DNA of 64,000 bases from Arthrobacter castelli DSM 16402 (GCF_000430705.1 NZ_AUMN01000002.1:1-64000), one strand, 5' to 3'; shown: positions 8,577-17,970, counted from the stretch's first letter. The notes: generated by a model not told the origin, from the letters alone. Program-made: numbers and translations.

Positions 8577-9962
8577 ATGGCACACGACGACGAGTTTTCC
8601 GTCGAAAGCGTATATGCGGACCTGCTCTCGAGGGCGCCGGAGTCAAAGATGGAACCGCGTCTCGACCCGCTGTTCCGGGTGATGGAACTGCTCGGGGACC
8701 CGCAGAAGGCCTACCCGGTGATCCACCTGACCGGCACCAACGGGAAGACCTCGACGGCGCGGATCATCGAAGCCGGGCTGCGGGCCCTCGGGCTGCGGAC
8801 CGGCCGCTACACCAGCCCGCACCTGGCCAAGGTGACCGAGCGGATCAGCGTGGATGGCGAACCGGTCGCCGACGCCACCTTCGTGAAGATCTGGGACGAG
8901 ATCCGCCCGGTGCTGGACATGGTGGACCACGAACTCGCCGATGAGGGCGAGCCGCGGCTGACCTACTTCGAATGCCTGACCATCCTGGGCTTCGCCGTCT
9001 TCGCGGACGAGCCGATCGACGTGGCAGTGGTTGAAGTCGGTCTCGGCGGAATCACCGACGCGACCAACGTCGCCGATGGACAGGTCGCCGTCGTCACGCC
9101 GATCTCCGCGGACCACACGGACCTGCTGGGCGAGACGCTGACGGAAATCGCACTGGAGAAATCCGGGATCATCAAGGAGGGCGGCTTCCTGGTCAGCGCC
9201 GCGCAGCCGGTGGAAGCCGCCCAGGTACTGCTGGAGCGGGCCCAGGAGGTTGAGGCTCCGTTCCGTTTCCAGGGGGTCGAGTTCGGCGTCGATGCCCGGG
9301 TAATGGGCGTCGGCGGACAGCAGCTGACCATATCCGGCCTCGCGGGCACCTACGAAGATCTGCTGCTGCCCCTGCACGGCATTCACCAGTCGCAGAATGC
9401 CGCCGTCGCCGTCGCCGCGCTGGAGGCATTCATCGGAGGCGGCCAGAAGGCGCTGGAGACCGATGTGCTGCGCGAGGCGTTCGCCGAAGTGACCTCGCCC
9501 GGGCGCATGGAGGTGGTGCGTGCTGCGCCGACCACGATTATCGACGCCGCGCACAATCCCGACGGCGCACGGGCCACCGCTGGTGCCGTGCTGGAATCCT
9601 TCAGCTTGAGTAAATTGGTGATCGTGCTCGGGGCCCTGCGGGAGAAGGATGCCCAGGGAATCGTGACCGAACTGAAGGACTCGCTCGCTGAGCTGAATCC
9701 GGTCTTCTGTTTCACCCAATCATCGTCACCGCGTGCCATTCCCGCGGAGCAGCTGGCCGAGGACGCCGTCGGATGGGGCGTCCCTTCGGAGTCGGTTTTC
9801 GTCCAGCCCGCCCTCGACGACGCCATCGAATGGGCGGTGGCGCGCAGCGAAGAGGACAATGATTTGGCCGGAGGAATCCTGATTACCGGCTCGATCACCG
9901 TCGTCGGCGAAGCCCGCACGCTGTTGCTGCCAAAGGGGAGTGCCAATGGCCCGGCTGACTAA
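8577..9962 (+). CDS. folC: Folylpolyglutamate synthase / dihydrofolate synthase
   Basis: This enzyme ligates glutamate to dihydropteroate and to folates in the cytosol, completing folate biosynthesis and retaining folates in the cell. The 461-residue protein has the Mur-ligase P-loop HLTGTNGKTSTARI at about residue 50, the folate-loop TGRYTSPHLAKVTERI, VGLGGITDATN, the ribose-binding HTDLLGETL and the C-terminal domain VIDAAHNPDGA. The ATG lies 3 bases beyond the ileS stop. Its 3' end overlaps the next gene by 17 bases, indicating one operon ileS-folC-DUF4233 and probably ndk. Confidence 0.95.
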   Translation: MAHDDEFSVESVYADLLSRAPESKMEPRLDPLFRVMELLGDPQKAYPVIHLTGTNGKTSTARIIEAGLRALGLRTGRYTSPHLAKVTERISVDGEPVADATFVKIWDEIRPVLDMVDHELADEGEPRLTYFECLTILGFAVFADEPIDVAVVEVGLGGITDATNVADGQVAVVTPISADHTDLLGETLTEIALEKSGIIKEGGFLVSAAQPVEAAQVLLERAQEVEAPFRFQGVEFGVDARVMGVGGQQLTISGLAGTYEDLLLPLHGIHQSQNAAVAVAALEAFIGGGQKALETDVLREAFAEVTSPGRMEVVRAAPTTIIDAAHNPDGARATAGAVLESFSLSKLVIVLGALREKDAQGIVTELKDSLAELNPVFCFTQSSSPRAIPAEQLAEDAVGWGVPSESVFVQPALDDAIEWAVARSEEDNDLAGGILITGSITVVGEARTLLLPKGSANGPAD

Positions 9963-10386
9963 AGCCCAACGCGAATGGCATCCCGATAAGCCGCGCAAGC
10001 GGCGTTCCATCAAGGTGATGTTCGGCTCCACTGTGCTGGCGCTGGAAGCCTTTGTGGTGTTCTTCGCGACCCTTGTCGCGTTCGGGATCGAAGCACAGGG
10101 CCTGCCGCCGGCGGTGCTGCTGACGTGCGGTATTGCACTGAGTGGCGTACTGGTGGCCGCCTGCGCGCTGCTGGCCAAGAGCTTCGGCGACACCGTTGGA
10201 TGGCTGCTGCAGGTGCTGCTGATCGCGACCGGGTTTATCGTCCCGATGATGTTCCTGGTCGGTGTCCTGTTTGCCTTGACCTGGTGGTACGGGATTCATA
10301 CCGGTGCCCGGCTGGACCGGGAAAATGCCCGGAGGGATGCTGCGCAGGCCGAGTGGGAGCGCGACCATCCCGAGCCAGGCAATTAG
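9946..10386 (+). CDS. DUF4233 membrane protein
   Basis: The 146-residue protein has about four hydrophobic segments (VMFGSTVLALEAFVVFFATLVAF, AVLLTCGIALSGVLVAACALL, VGWLLQVLLIATGFIVPMMFLVGVLFALTWWYG) and a charged cytosolic tail. It matches the actinobacterial DUF4233 family that regularly sits between folC and ndk; its function is unknown. ATG 9946 is preferred because AAAGGGGAG lies at 9932-9940; the GTG at 9940 falls inside that site. It overlaps the folC end, suggesting translational coupling. Confidence 0.85.
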   Translation: MARLTKAQREWHPDKPRKRRSIKVMFGSTVLALEAFVVFFATLVAFGIEAQGLPPAVLLTCGIALSGVLVAACALLAKSFGDTVGWLLQVLLIATGFIVPMMFLVGVLFALTWWYGIHTGARLDRENARRDAAQAEWERDHPEPGN

Positions 10387-10428
10387 AGTTAAACCGCTAT
10401 CCATCGACAACGATTCAAGGAGACATCT

Positions 10429-10845
10429 ATGAGCACTGAACGCACCCTGGTTCTGATTAAGCCCGACGGCGTATCCCGTCAGCTGACCGGAACTATCCTG
10501 GCCCGCGTGGAGGCCAAGGGCTACACCCTGGCCGACCTGAAGCTGACCAACGCGACCCGCACACAATTGGAGCAGCATTACGAGGAGCACGTGGGCAAGC
10601 CGTTCTATGAACCGCTGGTGGAGTTCATGCTCAGCGGGCAGATGGTGGTGGCCATCTTCACCGGGGAGCGGGTCATCGAAGGTTTCCGGACCCTGGCGGG
10701 ATCGACTGAGCCGACGGTTGCCTCTCCGGGCACCATCCGTGGCGACTTTGGCCGGGACTGGGGCTTGAAGGTGCAGCAGAACCTGGTGCACGGATCCGAC
10801 TCGCCCGAGTCGGCCGAACGCGAGATCGGAATCTGGTTCGGCTGA
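10429..10845 (+). CDS. ndk: Nucleoside diphosphate kinase
   Basis: The 138-residue Ndk transfers the gamma phosphate from ATP to NDPs and dNDPs through a phosphohistidine, balancing nucleotide pools. It shows the TLVLIKPDGV start, the substrate loop GTIRGDF and the active-site histidine in NLVHGSDSPESAEREI. A strong AAGGAGA lies 7-8 bases before the ATG. It stands last in the plus-strand run that begins with ileS and converges with the minus-strand VKOR gene. Confidence 0.96.
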   Translation: MSTERTLVLIKPDGVSRQLTGTILARVEAKGYTLADLKLTNATRTQLEQHYEEHVGKPFYEPLVEFMLSGQMVVAIFTGERVIEGFRTLAGSTEPTVASPGTIRGDFGRDWGLKVQQNLVHGSDSPESAEREIGIWFG

Positions 10846-10884
10846 CCCGAAACCGCCGGCGCGTCGCGGCCAACCGATCAGTCA

Positions 10885-11562
10885 TCAGCCAAAGTTGCCG
10901 ATGAAGAACCTGAATATGATGCTGGTGATAATGCCGAGGTAGGCAAGGGCCACCAGCACCCAGGCCCATTCATTGACCACCCGGAGCAGACCGTCCGGCA
11001 GCTTCAGGACGCCGTGGTTTGCGTTTCGGACGGTGACCCAGACGAACATCGGAATCATCATCGCCCACACCACCATGCAATAGGGGCACAGGGCTCCGAT
11101 GACGTAGACGGACTGGAACCACAGCCATCCGATGAATGCCATGCCCAGCGTCACCCCGGTCTGCAGCCCGATCCAGTACCAGCGACTGACACTGCCACCT
11201 GCCAGCAGCACCATTCCGGTGGTGATGGGAACGGCAAAGGCAACAATGCCGATGAGCGGATTGGGGAAGCCGAAGAGGGCAGCCTGATCGGTCTTCATCA
11301 CTGAAGTGCAGGAGACCCACGGGTTAATGTCGCAGCTGGCAATATAGTTGGGGTCGCGGAACAAGGCCAGCCGTTCCAACACCAGTACCCAGGCCGCGAG
11401 CCACGCCACAGCGCCGGTGATCACCAGAAACAGTCCAAAGCTGCGCCGGCCGGTCAACCGCGGCGCGTCGTCCCGTGCTGCCGGTCCGGAGTCGGGCCTG
11501 CGGCCGTCGTCTCCGGGGTGCTTGCGGCCGCTGGAAGGACCGGTTTCTCGCGCTGATTCCAC
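10885..11562 (-). CDS. Vitamin K epoxide reductase (VKOR) family membrane protein
   Basis: Bacterial VKOR reoxidises DsbA-like proteins and passes electrons to quinone, replacing DsbB in Actinobacteria. The protein has a charged cytosolic N-terminus, several membrane segments, the loop cysteine pair in SCDINPWVSC and the active-site CPYC within IGALCPYCMVVW. The start is taken as GTG at 11562 because GGAGA lies just upstream on the minus strand; the longer frame to 11883 adds residues without family character. It converges with ndk and diverges from rne. Confidence 0.85.
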   Translation of the reverse strand: MESARETGPSSGRKHPGDDGRRPDSGPAARDDAPRLTGRRSFGLFLVITGAVAWLAAWVLVLERLALFRDPNYIASCDINPWVSCTSVMKTDQAALFGFPNPLIGIVAFAVPITTGMVLLAGGSVSRWYWIGLQTGVTLGMAFIGWLWFQSVYVIGALCPYCMVVWAMMIPMFVWVTVRNANHGVLKLPDGLLRVVNEWAWVLVALAYLGIITSIIFRFFIGNFG

Positions 11563-12023
11563 TATGTCTCCTGGATCTGTTCGCCGGGCTGTCTTGTCGA
11601 TTCTAGTTGGCAACGGCGATTCGACGCGGTCGGTCCATAGCCGGGTTGTACTCGGGGCGCATGACCGCCTACCTGAGAACTGAAGGCCTATGTGAGACAA
11701 TGAGTCCAGGTTGGGTGGCGAGCCACATTCGTCTATCCAATCCAGTGAGAAGCTTGTGGGCGATGCTTCGGGCGAAGAGCTCCCGTGACGGAGGGCACCT
11801 GAAATCCGCCGATAAACCACTGCTGGTGAAAAAGGTAAGGCAGCAGGGAACGAGCTACCGCTGGCCGGTGAGTGATACTGCACCCCAAGTGATGGTGCGA
11901 GCTCACGGGTACCATGACGATTTCCGTCTGGCGCGACGGCCTACGGCCCGCGGCGCAGACGACAACTGTCCCCCGGGGACCGGAATGTGGCCGGTACCGC
12001 CAGGGACTGGAGTATAGCTGTAT
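11563..12023 (+). promoter_or_regulatory. Long upstream region of rne with a structured RNA candidate
   Basis: No convincing gene occupies this 461-base divergent region. A potential closed structure lies at 11782-11909: outer helix CCCGTGA (11782-11788) with TCACGGG (11903-11909), enclosing hairpins CTGCTG/CAGCAG (11820-11825 with 11841-11846), ACCG/CGGT (11857-11860 with 11866-11869) and GCACC/GGTGC (11880-11884 with 11894-11898). RNase E leaders in other bacteria are autoregulatory, so this is a plausible cis-acting leader; I do not recognise a named RNA family. Confidence 0.45.
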
Positions 12024-15000
12024 ATGGATAATGATCAGGTTCCATCAAGCGATTCTGAACAACCCGCTGAACAACTGAACGATCAAGCCGCCCCGGCGGC
12101 TCCGGCCGAAAAGCCCGCACGCCGCAGCAGGACACGGAAGTCCGCACCAGCTGCGCAGAGTGACGCCGCGGCGGGTGAAGCTCCGGCGGCGGAAAGCGGG
12201 AGCCCGACTGCGGGAAATGACGCCGCGGCGAGCGAAGCTCCGCCGGCCAACAATGACACCGCCGGCGGAGATGCACCAGCCGACGAGCCGGAGACCACGG
12301 TCACCGCCGATAGCACGGGCAGCGCCGGCGCCACGACCCGGAAAGCGGCGCGGGCGCCCGCCAAGAAGAGGACTGCGCCTTCCCGCGCCGGCGGCAGAAA
12401 CGCGAAGTCAGGCAGCGACGACGGCGGTACCGCAGGCAGCGCCACCGACAGAGCCGACGACACCAACGACACAGCCGGCACCGAAAGTGCCGCTACGACC
12501 GGCGGCGCCGACGCAACCACCGCCGGGGCCGCAGCCGGCACAGGCGACCAGCCAGGCCACCAGGATGAGCGGGAAGCCGCCGCTCAGTCGGCCCCTGCCA
12601 CCCCGCCGGTGTCGGTGCTCTTCCAGGCCCCGGATTTGAGCGAAATCCGGTCGGGCAAGGACAAGTCGCCTTCTTCGGAGTCCGCCACTTCGCCTTCCGC
12701 TGGCCCGGATTCTCCCTCCGGGGCGACAGCTGAGGAAACCGCCGGCTCCGGTGGTGACGCTGACGGCGACGGGGGCAGCAACCAGCCCCGCCGTAACCGG
12801 CGGAACCGGAACAGGAACCGGAATCGGGACAGCGGCAACGGCGACAACAGTGGCACCGGCGGCAACGGCGCCGATGACGGAACGCCCGCCAGCGAGCAGG
12901 ACGACTCCGGCGACACCGGCAACGGCAGCAAGGGCGATCAAGGAAATGGCGGCAACGGAAGCGTCAGCGGGCGCCGTCGTCGTCGGCGTCGCCGCGGTGA
13001 TTCAGACCTCGAACTGACCGGCGGCGATGACGATGGCGACCCGCCCAATACCGTGACCAGGGTGAGGGCCCCGCGCCAGCACAGCGAGGCACCCGCGTCG
13101 GAAGGGGTGACCAGCGTCAAGGGCTCCACCCGGTTGGAGGCCAAGAAGCAGCGCCGGCGCGAATCCCGGGAGTCAGGACGCCGGCGGCAGGTCATTACCG
13201 AGGCCGAGTTCCTCGCCCGGCGGGAGTCGGTCGACCGGACCATGGTGGTGCGGCAAAGCGATGAACGGATCCAAATCGGCGTGCTGGAGGATGGCGTGCT
13301 CGCCGAGCATTTTGTGTCCAGGACCCAGCAGGACTCGCTGATCGGCAATGTGTATGTCGGCAAGGTGCAGAACGTGCTGCCGTCGATGGAAGCAGCGTTC
13401 GTCGATATCGGGCGTGGACGGAATGCGGTGCTGTACGCCGGCGAGGTCAATTGGGATGCCGCCGGGATGGGGAACCAGCCCCGCCGGATCGAGAACGCTC
13501 TCAAGTCCGGCGATTCCGTCGTCGTGCAGGTCACCAAGGATCCCGTGGGGCACAAGGGTGCCCGGCTGACCAGCCAGGTATCACTTCCGGGCCGCTACCT
13601 GGTGTATGTGCCGGGCGGTTCCATGACAGGTATCTCCCGCAAGCTTCCCGACGTCGAACGCAACCGGCTGAAGAAGATCCTCAAGGACCGGCTGCCGGAC
13701 AACGCCGGGGTGATCGTCCGCACCGCCGCCGAAGGTGCCAGCGAACAGGAACTGACCAACGACATCAACCGGTTGCGGGCGTTGTGGGAATCCATCGAGT
13801 CCAATTCCACCTCGAATAAGACCGTCCCTCCGGAAATGCTCTATGCGGAGCCGGACCTGACCATCAAGGTGGTCCGTGACGTGTTCAACGAGGACTTTTC
13901 CAAACTGGTCATCTCCGGCGACGAGGCGTGGGACACTATCGAGGCCTACGTCACCTACGTGGCACCGGACCTGGTGGGCCGGCTGGAAAAGTGGACCAAG
14001 GACGAAGATATCTTCGCCGCCTGGCGGATCGATGAACAAATCACCAAGGCACTGGAACGGAAGGTCTTCCTGCCCTCCGGTGGCTCGCTGGTGATCGACC
14101 GCACCGAGGCCATGACCGTCGTCGACGTCAACACCGGCAAGTTCACCGGCAGCGGCGGCAATCTCGAAGAAACGGTCACCAAGAACAATCTGGAGGCTGC
14201 CGAGGAGGTGGTCCGGCAGCTCCGTCTGCGGGACATCGGCGGCATCATTGTCATCGACTTCATCGACATGGTTCTGGAGTCCAACCGCGACCTGGTGCTG
14301 CGGCGGATGGTCGAATGCCTGGGCCGCGACCGGACCAAGCACCAGGTGGCTGAAGTGACCTCGCTCGGCCTGGTGCAGATGACCCGCAAGCGAATGGGCA
14401 CCGGGCTGCTGGAAGTGTTCGGAGAGGCATGCGAACACTGCGCCGGCAGGGGAGTCGTAACCCATGGCGAGCCGGTGGAACAGCACAAGGTCGACCACGG
14501 CCACCACCAGCAGCACCTGCGGTCCGAAAAGCAGTCGCGCAGCGAAAAGAAGCGCAGCCGGAAGCAGCGGCAACAGGAGAACCAGCCGGCCAGGCAGGCC
14601 AACAGCGAGGAGTCGGACAGCGACCGGCAGGCCAAGGCTGACGCCGCCCGGGAGGCGCTGGCCAATATTGCCGCCGCTTCCCATACCTCCGGCGAGCACC
14701 CCAAGGAAGACGCCGAAATGCCGGAAGCGCAGCAGCCCACGGGTAAGGAGTCCGGTAAGCAGGGTGGTAAGCAGTCCGGTAAGCAGTCCGGTAAAGGCAC
14801 CTCCGGCGAGGAGGCTGCTGCCGCAAGCGAACAGTCCCGGGAGCCGGCTCAGGCAGGTCGCTCGAAGGTGGCAGCGGACGAAGGGACTGTGCTGACGATC
14901 CAGGGCGAACCGGTCGTGGTGCCTAAATCGGACGCCTCCGAGGCCGCCGAAGCCGACCAGGAGCCTCGACTCACTCTGGACAGCTTGACGGAGGCCTTCG

Positions 15001-15359
15001 AAGGCCAATCCGGCAAGGGTGCACCAGAATCCGCCCGGCAGCCCGGCCCGGAAAGTCCTTCCGTCGCAGGCGCCGGCAAGCGACGCCCGCGCAGGCATCG
15101 TTCCGCACGCAGCGCGCAGGGCGCGGCTAACAGCAACCCGGTGGAAGCGTACGACGACGAGTCACAGCCCGGATCCACCCAAGCCGCCCACCGACATACC
15201 GCAATGACCGGCGCTTCCGGCTCCGGGGAGAAATCCGCCGAATCCGCCGGTGCTGCTGCCGCCGACGGCGCCCCCGAGGCCGATGGCGCCCCCGACGCCG
15301 GGAAGCAGGCGCCTGCGCCAATGGTGCTGGGAACCGGCGTACCGGCATCTGAGCTCTAA
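12024..15359 (+). CDS. rne: Ribonuclease E/G
   Basis: This 1111-residue endoribonuclease carries out mRNA decay and rRNA/tRNA processing. Roughly 390 N-terminal residues are disordered Ala/Gly/Asp/Arg-rich sequence with RRNRRNRNRNRNR and GRRRRRRRRG patches (RNA or partner binding). The catalytic core follows: an S1 domain (SLIGNVYVGKVQNVLPSMEAAFVDIG), then the Mg-binding aspartates in VVDVNTGKF and IVIDFIDM, and the Zn-link CEHC. A charged C-terminal tail contains low-complexity GKQSGKQSGK. This tripartite layout is typical of actinobacterial RNase E. The ATG start at 12024 has only a weak GGAG about 11 bases upstream. Confidence 0.94.
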   Translation: MDNDQVPSSDSEQPAEQLNDQAAPAAPAEKPARRSRTRKSAPAAQSDAAAGEAPAAESGSPTAGNDAAASEAPPANNDTAGGDAPADEPETTVTADSTGSAGATTRKAARAPAKKRTAPSRAGGRNAKSGSDDGGTAGSATDRADDTNDTAGTESAATTGGADATTAGAAAGTGDQPGHQDEREAAAQSAPATPPVSVLFQAPDLSEIRSGKDKSPSSESATSPSAGPDSPSGATAEETAGSGGDADGDGGSNQPRRNRRNRNRNRNRDSGNGDNSGTGGNGADDGTPASEQDDSGDTGNGSKGDQGNGGNGSVSGRRRRRRRRGDSDLELTGGDDDGDPPNTVTRVRAPRQHSEAPASEGVTSVKGSTRLEAKKQRRRESRESGRRRQVITEAEFLARRESVDRTMVVRQSDERIQIGVLEDGVLAEHFVSRTQQDSLIGNVYVGKVQNVLPSMEAAFVDIGRGRNAVLYAGEVNWDAAGMGNQPRRIENALKSGDSVVVQVTKDPVGHKGARLTSQVSLPGRYLVYVPGGSMTGISRKLPDVERNRLKKILKDRLPDNAGVIVRTAAEGASEQELTNDINRLRALWESIESNSTSNKTVPPEMLYAEPDLTIKVVRDVFNEDFSKLVISGDEAWDTIEAYVTYVAPDLVGRLEKWTKDEDIFAAWRIDEQITKALERKVFLPSGGSLVIDRTEAMTVVDVNTGKFTGSGGNLEETVTKNNLEAAEEVVRQLRLRDIGGIIVIDFIDMVLESNRDLVLRRMVECLGRDRTKHQVAEVTSLGLVQMTRKRMGTGLLEVFGEACEHCAGRGVVTHGEPVEQHKVDHGHHQQHLRSEKQSRSEKKRSRKQRQQENQPARQANSEESDSDRQAKADAAREALANIAAASHTSGEHPKEDAEMPEAQQPTGKESGKQGGKQSGKQSGKGTSGEEAAAASEQSREPAQAGRSKVAADEGTVLTIQGEPVVVPKSDASEAAEADQEPRLTLDSLTEAFEGQSGKGAPESARQPGPESPSVAGAGKRRPRRHRSARSAQGAANSNPVEAYDDESQPGSTQAAHRHTAMTGASGSGEKSAESAGAAAADGAPEADGAPDAGKQAPAPMVLGTGVPASEL

Positions 15360-15381
15360 TTGCTATAGAGTCAAAGACAGT

Positions 15382-15462
15382 GACACGGGGTGCTCCGCAC
15401 CAGGAGCTGAGAACCACACCCGTTGAACCTGAACCAGTTAGCACTGGCGAAGGGATGTCGCG
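15382..15462 (+). promoter_or_regulatory. TPP riboswitch (THI element)
   Basis: The aptamer consensus is clear: GGGGTGC, then GCTGAGA at about 15406-15412, ACCC, GAACCTGA, CAGTTAGCACTGGCGAAGGG. It binds thiamine pyrophosphate and reduces expression of the downstream thiamine gene. Confidence 0.95.
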
Positions 15463-15520
15463 TCGGCATCTGGAACTGTTGCACATCAACTGCGCAGCAC
15501 GATTGCACTGCCGCTGATGT

Positions 15521-15543
15521 CCTTTCGCTGAGCGAAGCGAAGG
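15521..15543 (+). promoter_or_regulatory. Ribosome-site-sequestering hairpin of the TPP riboswitch
   Basis: CCTTTCGCT (15521-15529) can pair with AGCGAAGG (15536-15543) with one bulge. The second arm contains the AAGG of the ribosome site 7 bases before ATG 15550. No U-tract follows, so control is likely on translation initiation. Confidence 0.6.
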
Positions 15544-15549
15544 AAACAG

Positions 15550-17064
15550 ATGAGACGCAAGGACAAGTCCATCCCCCGGGTGCTCAGTATCGCCGGCACC
15601 GACCCCACAGGCGGGGCAGGAATTCAGGCCGACCTGAAGAGCATCGGTGCAAATGGCGGATACGGCATGGCAGTGGTCACTGCATTGGTGGCCCAGAACA
15701 CCGGGGGCGTACGCTCTTCCCACACCCCGCCGGTGTCGTTTCTACGGGAGCAGCTCGACGCCGTCAGTGACGATGTGGTGATCGATGCGGTCAAAATCGG
15801 CATGCTGGGTCAGCGGGCGGTGATTGAAACCGTCGCCGAATGGCTGCAGCCAAACCGGCCGCCCGTCGTCGTACTCGATCCGGTAATGGTGGCCACCAGC
15901 GGTGACCGGCTGCTGGCGACCGACGCGGAGGAAGCGTTGTGCGAGCTGGTGAACCACGTCGACCTCGTGACACCAAATCTTGCCGAATTGGGCGTGCTGC
16001 TGCAGGAGCCTCCCGCAGCTGACTGGGATGAAGCCCTCGAGCAGGCCCGGCGGCTCTCCACCCGCCATGGCACCGCCGTGCTGGTCAAGGGCGGGCACCT
16101 GGCCTCCGGCGGATGTCCCGATGCCGTGGTCGACATGTCCCTGCCGGCCGACCAGCAGGTCCACGAGCTCAATGGCCAGCGGATAGCCACACGGAACACC
16201 CATGGCACCGGCTGCTCGCTGTCCTCGGCGCTGGCTGCCGTGCGGCCACAGACAGAGAGCTGGATCGAAGCCCTGTCGCTGGTGAAGGACTGGCTCGGTA
16301 CCGCGCTGGAACAGTCACAAGTGCTCGACGTCGGCAACGGCCGTGGGCCGGTGCACCACTTTCACCGGTACAAGACGGAGGCGCCGGACACCTTCAGCCG
16401 CCGCCTGTGGGAAGACACCGCGGGCGTGAGGGGCCGGATCTTCGCCCTGGAGTTCATCGGGCAATTGGAGCGCGGGACGCTCGGGCGGCAGCAGTTCGAC
16501 TATTATCTGAGCCAGGACGCCGTGTATCTTCAGGGCTACGCCCGGGTGCTCCACACCATCTCGTCGCTGGCCCCGACTGAAGCGGACAGCGTCTTCTGGG
16601 CCGACGCCGCAGCCAATTGCATCAACGTCGAAGCCGAGCTGCACCGCGAATGGCTCGGCACCGATGCAACGGCCGCGTCTGCCGGCCCGGTGACTGAAGG
16701 CTACCTGCAGTTCCTGGAATCGGCCGCGGACACGGACGATTACGCCGTTGCCGTGGCGGCAGTCGTGCCGTGCTTCTGGTTGTACGCGCATGTGGGCGAA
16801 ACCCTGCACGGCCGCTACCTGCAGCAACCGGAAGCCGCTGCCCATCCGTACCGGGCATGGCTGGATACCTACGCAGATCCGGCCTTCCGCGCTGCCACCG
16901 ACCGCGCGGTGCGGATCATGGACTTTGCTGCGGCCGCCGCAGGCCCCGGGAACCATGGACAGGTCCGCGAAGCGTTTACGACGGCGGCGGCGTGGGAGCT
17001 GGAGTTCTTCGACGCGCCTATGCCGCTCCATTTGCGGCAGGGAGCGAATCTGGCGTATTCTTGA
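15550..17064 (+). CDS. thiD: ThiD-TenA fusion: HMP(-P) kinase plus thiaminase II domain
   Basis: The N-terminal 265 or so residues are hydroxymethylpyrimidine/HMP-phosphate kinase (LSIAGTDPTGGAGIQADLKS, DPVMVATSGD, VTPNLAEL, NTHGTGCSLSSALAA). The C-terminal 215 or so are TenA (FYDYYL-type QFDYYLSQDAVYLQGYARVL, nucleophile Cys in VVPCFWLYAHVGE, terminal ELEFFDAP). TenA salvages HMP from degraded thiamine and ThiD phosphorylates it for coupling by ThiE, so the fusion joins salvage to activation. The gene is monocistronic under the TPP riboswitch. The ATG has AAGGAAACAG upstream. Confidence 0.93.
   Translation: MRRKDKSIPRVLSIAGTDPTGGAGIQADLKSIGANGGYGMAVVTALVAQNTGGVRSSHTPPVSFLREQLDAVSDDVVIDAVKIGMLGQRAVIETVAEWLQPNRPPVVVLDPVMVATSGDRLLATDAEEALCELVNHVDLVTPNLAELGVLLQEPPAADWDEALEQARRLSTRHGTAVLVKGGHLASGGCPDAVVDMSLPADQQVHELNGQRIATRNTHGTGCSLSSALAAVRPQTESWIEALSLVKDWLGTALEQSQVLDVGNGRGPVHHFHRYKTEAPDTFSRRLWEDTAGVRGRIFALEFIGQLERGTLGRQQFDYYLSQDAVYLQGYARVLHTISSLAPTEADSVFWADAAANCINVEAELHREWLGTDATAASAGPVTEGYLQFLESAADTDDYAVAVAAVVPCFWLYAHVGETLHGRYLQQPEAAAHPYRAWLDTYADPAFRAATDRAVRIMDFAAAAAGPGNHGQVREAFTTAAAWELEFFDAPMPLHLRQGANLAYS
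17032..17061 (+). promoter_or_regulatory. Candidate rplU-rpmA promoter
   Basis: TTGCGG (17032-17037) and TATTCT (17056-17061) are spaced by 18 bases and overlap the end of the thiD-tenA gene, leaving a leader of about 130 bases before rplU. Confidence 0.4.
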
Positions 17065-17197
17065 TCCTCAGTGCAAATAGCCGCGTAGCGAGCCGTGTCC
17101 AGATACGTGCAGCCGTTGTTGCGCACGCACATAACCGTAGCGGCTTTCGCATTCGCAAACTTTTAAGTATGAAACGTCGAGAGAAGTGAGTTCCCAA

Positions 17198-17506
17198 GTG
17201 GTGTACGCGATTGTCCGCGCAGGCGGCCGCCAAGAGAAAGTCTCGGTAGGAGACTTCGTTACCCTCAACCGCGTCCCCGGAGGAGCCGGCAGCACCATCG
17301 AACTGCCGGCCTTGCTGCTGGTCGACGGTGAGAAGATCACCTCGGCGCCGCAGGACCTGGCCAAGGTCAAGGTCAGCGCCGAGATCCTGGAGGACCTGCG
17401 GGGCAAGAAGGTCGTTATCCAGAAGTACAAGAACAAGACCGGCTACAAGAAGCGCCAGGGCCACCGCCAGGAGCTGACCAAGGTCAAGGTCACGGACATC
17501 GCATAG
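17198..17506 (+). CDS. rplU: 50S ribosomal protein bL21
   Basis: This is a 102-residue ribosomal protein of the large subunit, binding 23S rRNA near bL20. [25 protein letters not shown] at the start and [18 protein letters not shown] at the end are diagnostic. GTG 17198 gives the family-typical MVYAIV start; GTG 17186 would add four residues and has a GAGAG upstream, so it cannot be excluded. rpmA follows in the same operon. Confidence 0.95.
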   Translation: MVYAIVRAGGRQEKVSVGDFVTLNRVPGGAGSTIELPALLLVDGEKITSAPQDLAKVKVSAEILEDLRGKKVVIQKYKNKTGYKKRQGHRQELTKVKVTDIA

Positions 17507-17606
17507 TCCATGCCGGGTGGGTTCCACCCGGCACCGAAGTTCGACTGAACTTCACCCGAACGGGCACCGACGCACAAGTACAGATTCTTAGAAGGCAGGC
17601 AATCAG

Positions 17607-17870
17607 ATGGCACATAAGAAGGGCGCCAGCTCCACACGTAACGGCCGCGACTCCAACGCTCAGCACCTGGGCGTGAAGCGTTTCGGCGGCCAGGTCGTCA
17701 AGGCAGGTGAAATCCTGGTCCGCCAGCGCGGCACCCACTTCCACCCCGGAAACGGTGTCGGCCGTGGCGGCGATGACACCTTGTTCGCCCTCGACGCCGG
17801 CGCCGTCGAATTCGGCACCCGCCGCGGCCGCAAGGTCGTGAACATCGTCAGCGGCACCGCGGCACAGTAG
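17607..17870 (+). CDS. rpmA: 50S ribosomal protein bL27
   Basis: The 87-residue bL27 starts directly with [15 protein letters not shown], so no Firmicute-style cleaved leader is present. Its N-terminus reaches the peptidyl-transferase centre. Conserved [27 protein letters not shown] confirms the call. It is cotranscribed with rplU and followed by a strong hairpin at 17939-17970, separating it from obg. Confidence 0.96.
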   Translation: MAHKKGASSTRNGRDSNAQHLGVKRFGGQVVKAGEILVRQRGTHFHPGNGVGRGGDDTLFALDAGAVEFGTRRGRKVVNIVSGTAAQ

Positions 17871-17938
17871 CTTCCACGACCCGCCGGCGGCGCTGTGCAG
17901 TGCCGAGAGCCTGCGGCCGGGAGCGCGGTCGAAGACTG

Positions 17939-17970
17939 AATGGGGGCGAGCCATCCGGCTCGCCCCCATT
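17939..17970 (+). terminator. Hairpin terminator after rpmA
   Basis: AATGGGGGCGAGCC and GGCTCGCCCCCATT form a perfect 14-bp stem with an ATCC loop. Only a short T-run (GCATTT) follows, as is common for GC-rich actinobacterial terminators. Confidence 0.8.

Noticed and set aside
6916-8646. 576-codon minus-strand frame opposite ileS
   Set aside because: Shadow of ileS; composition is Arg/Gly/Val/His-rich without domains.
13581-15098. 505-codon minus-strand frame opposite rne
   Set aside because: Antisense to the catalytic core of RNase E; no start signal or family similarity.
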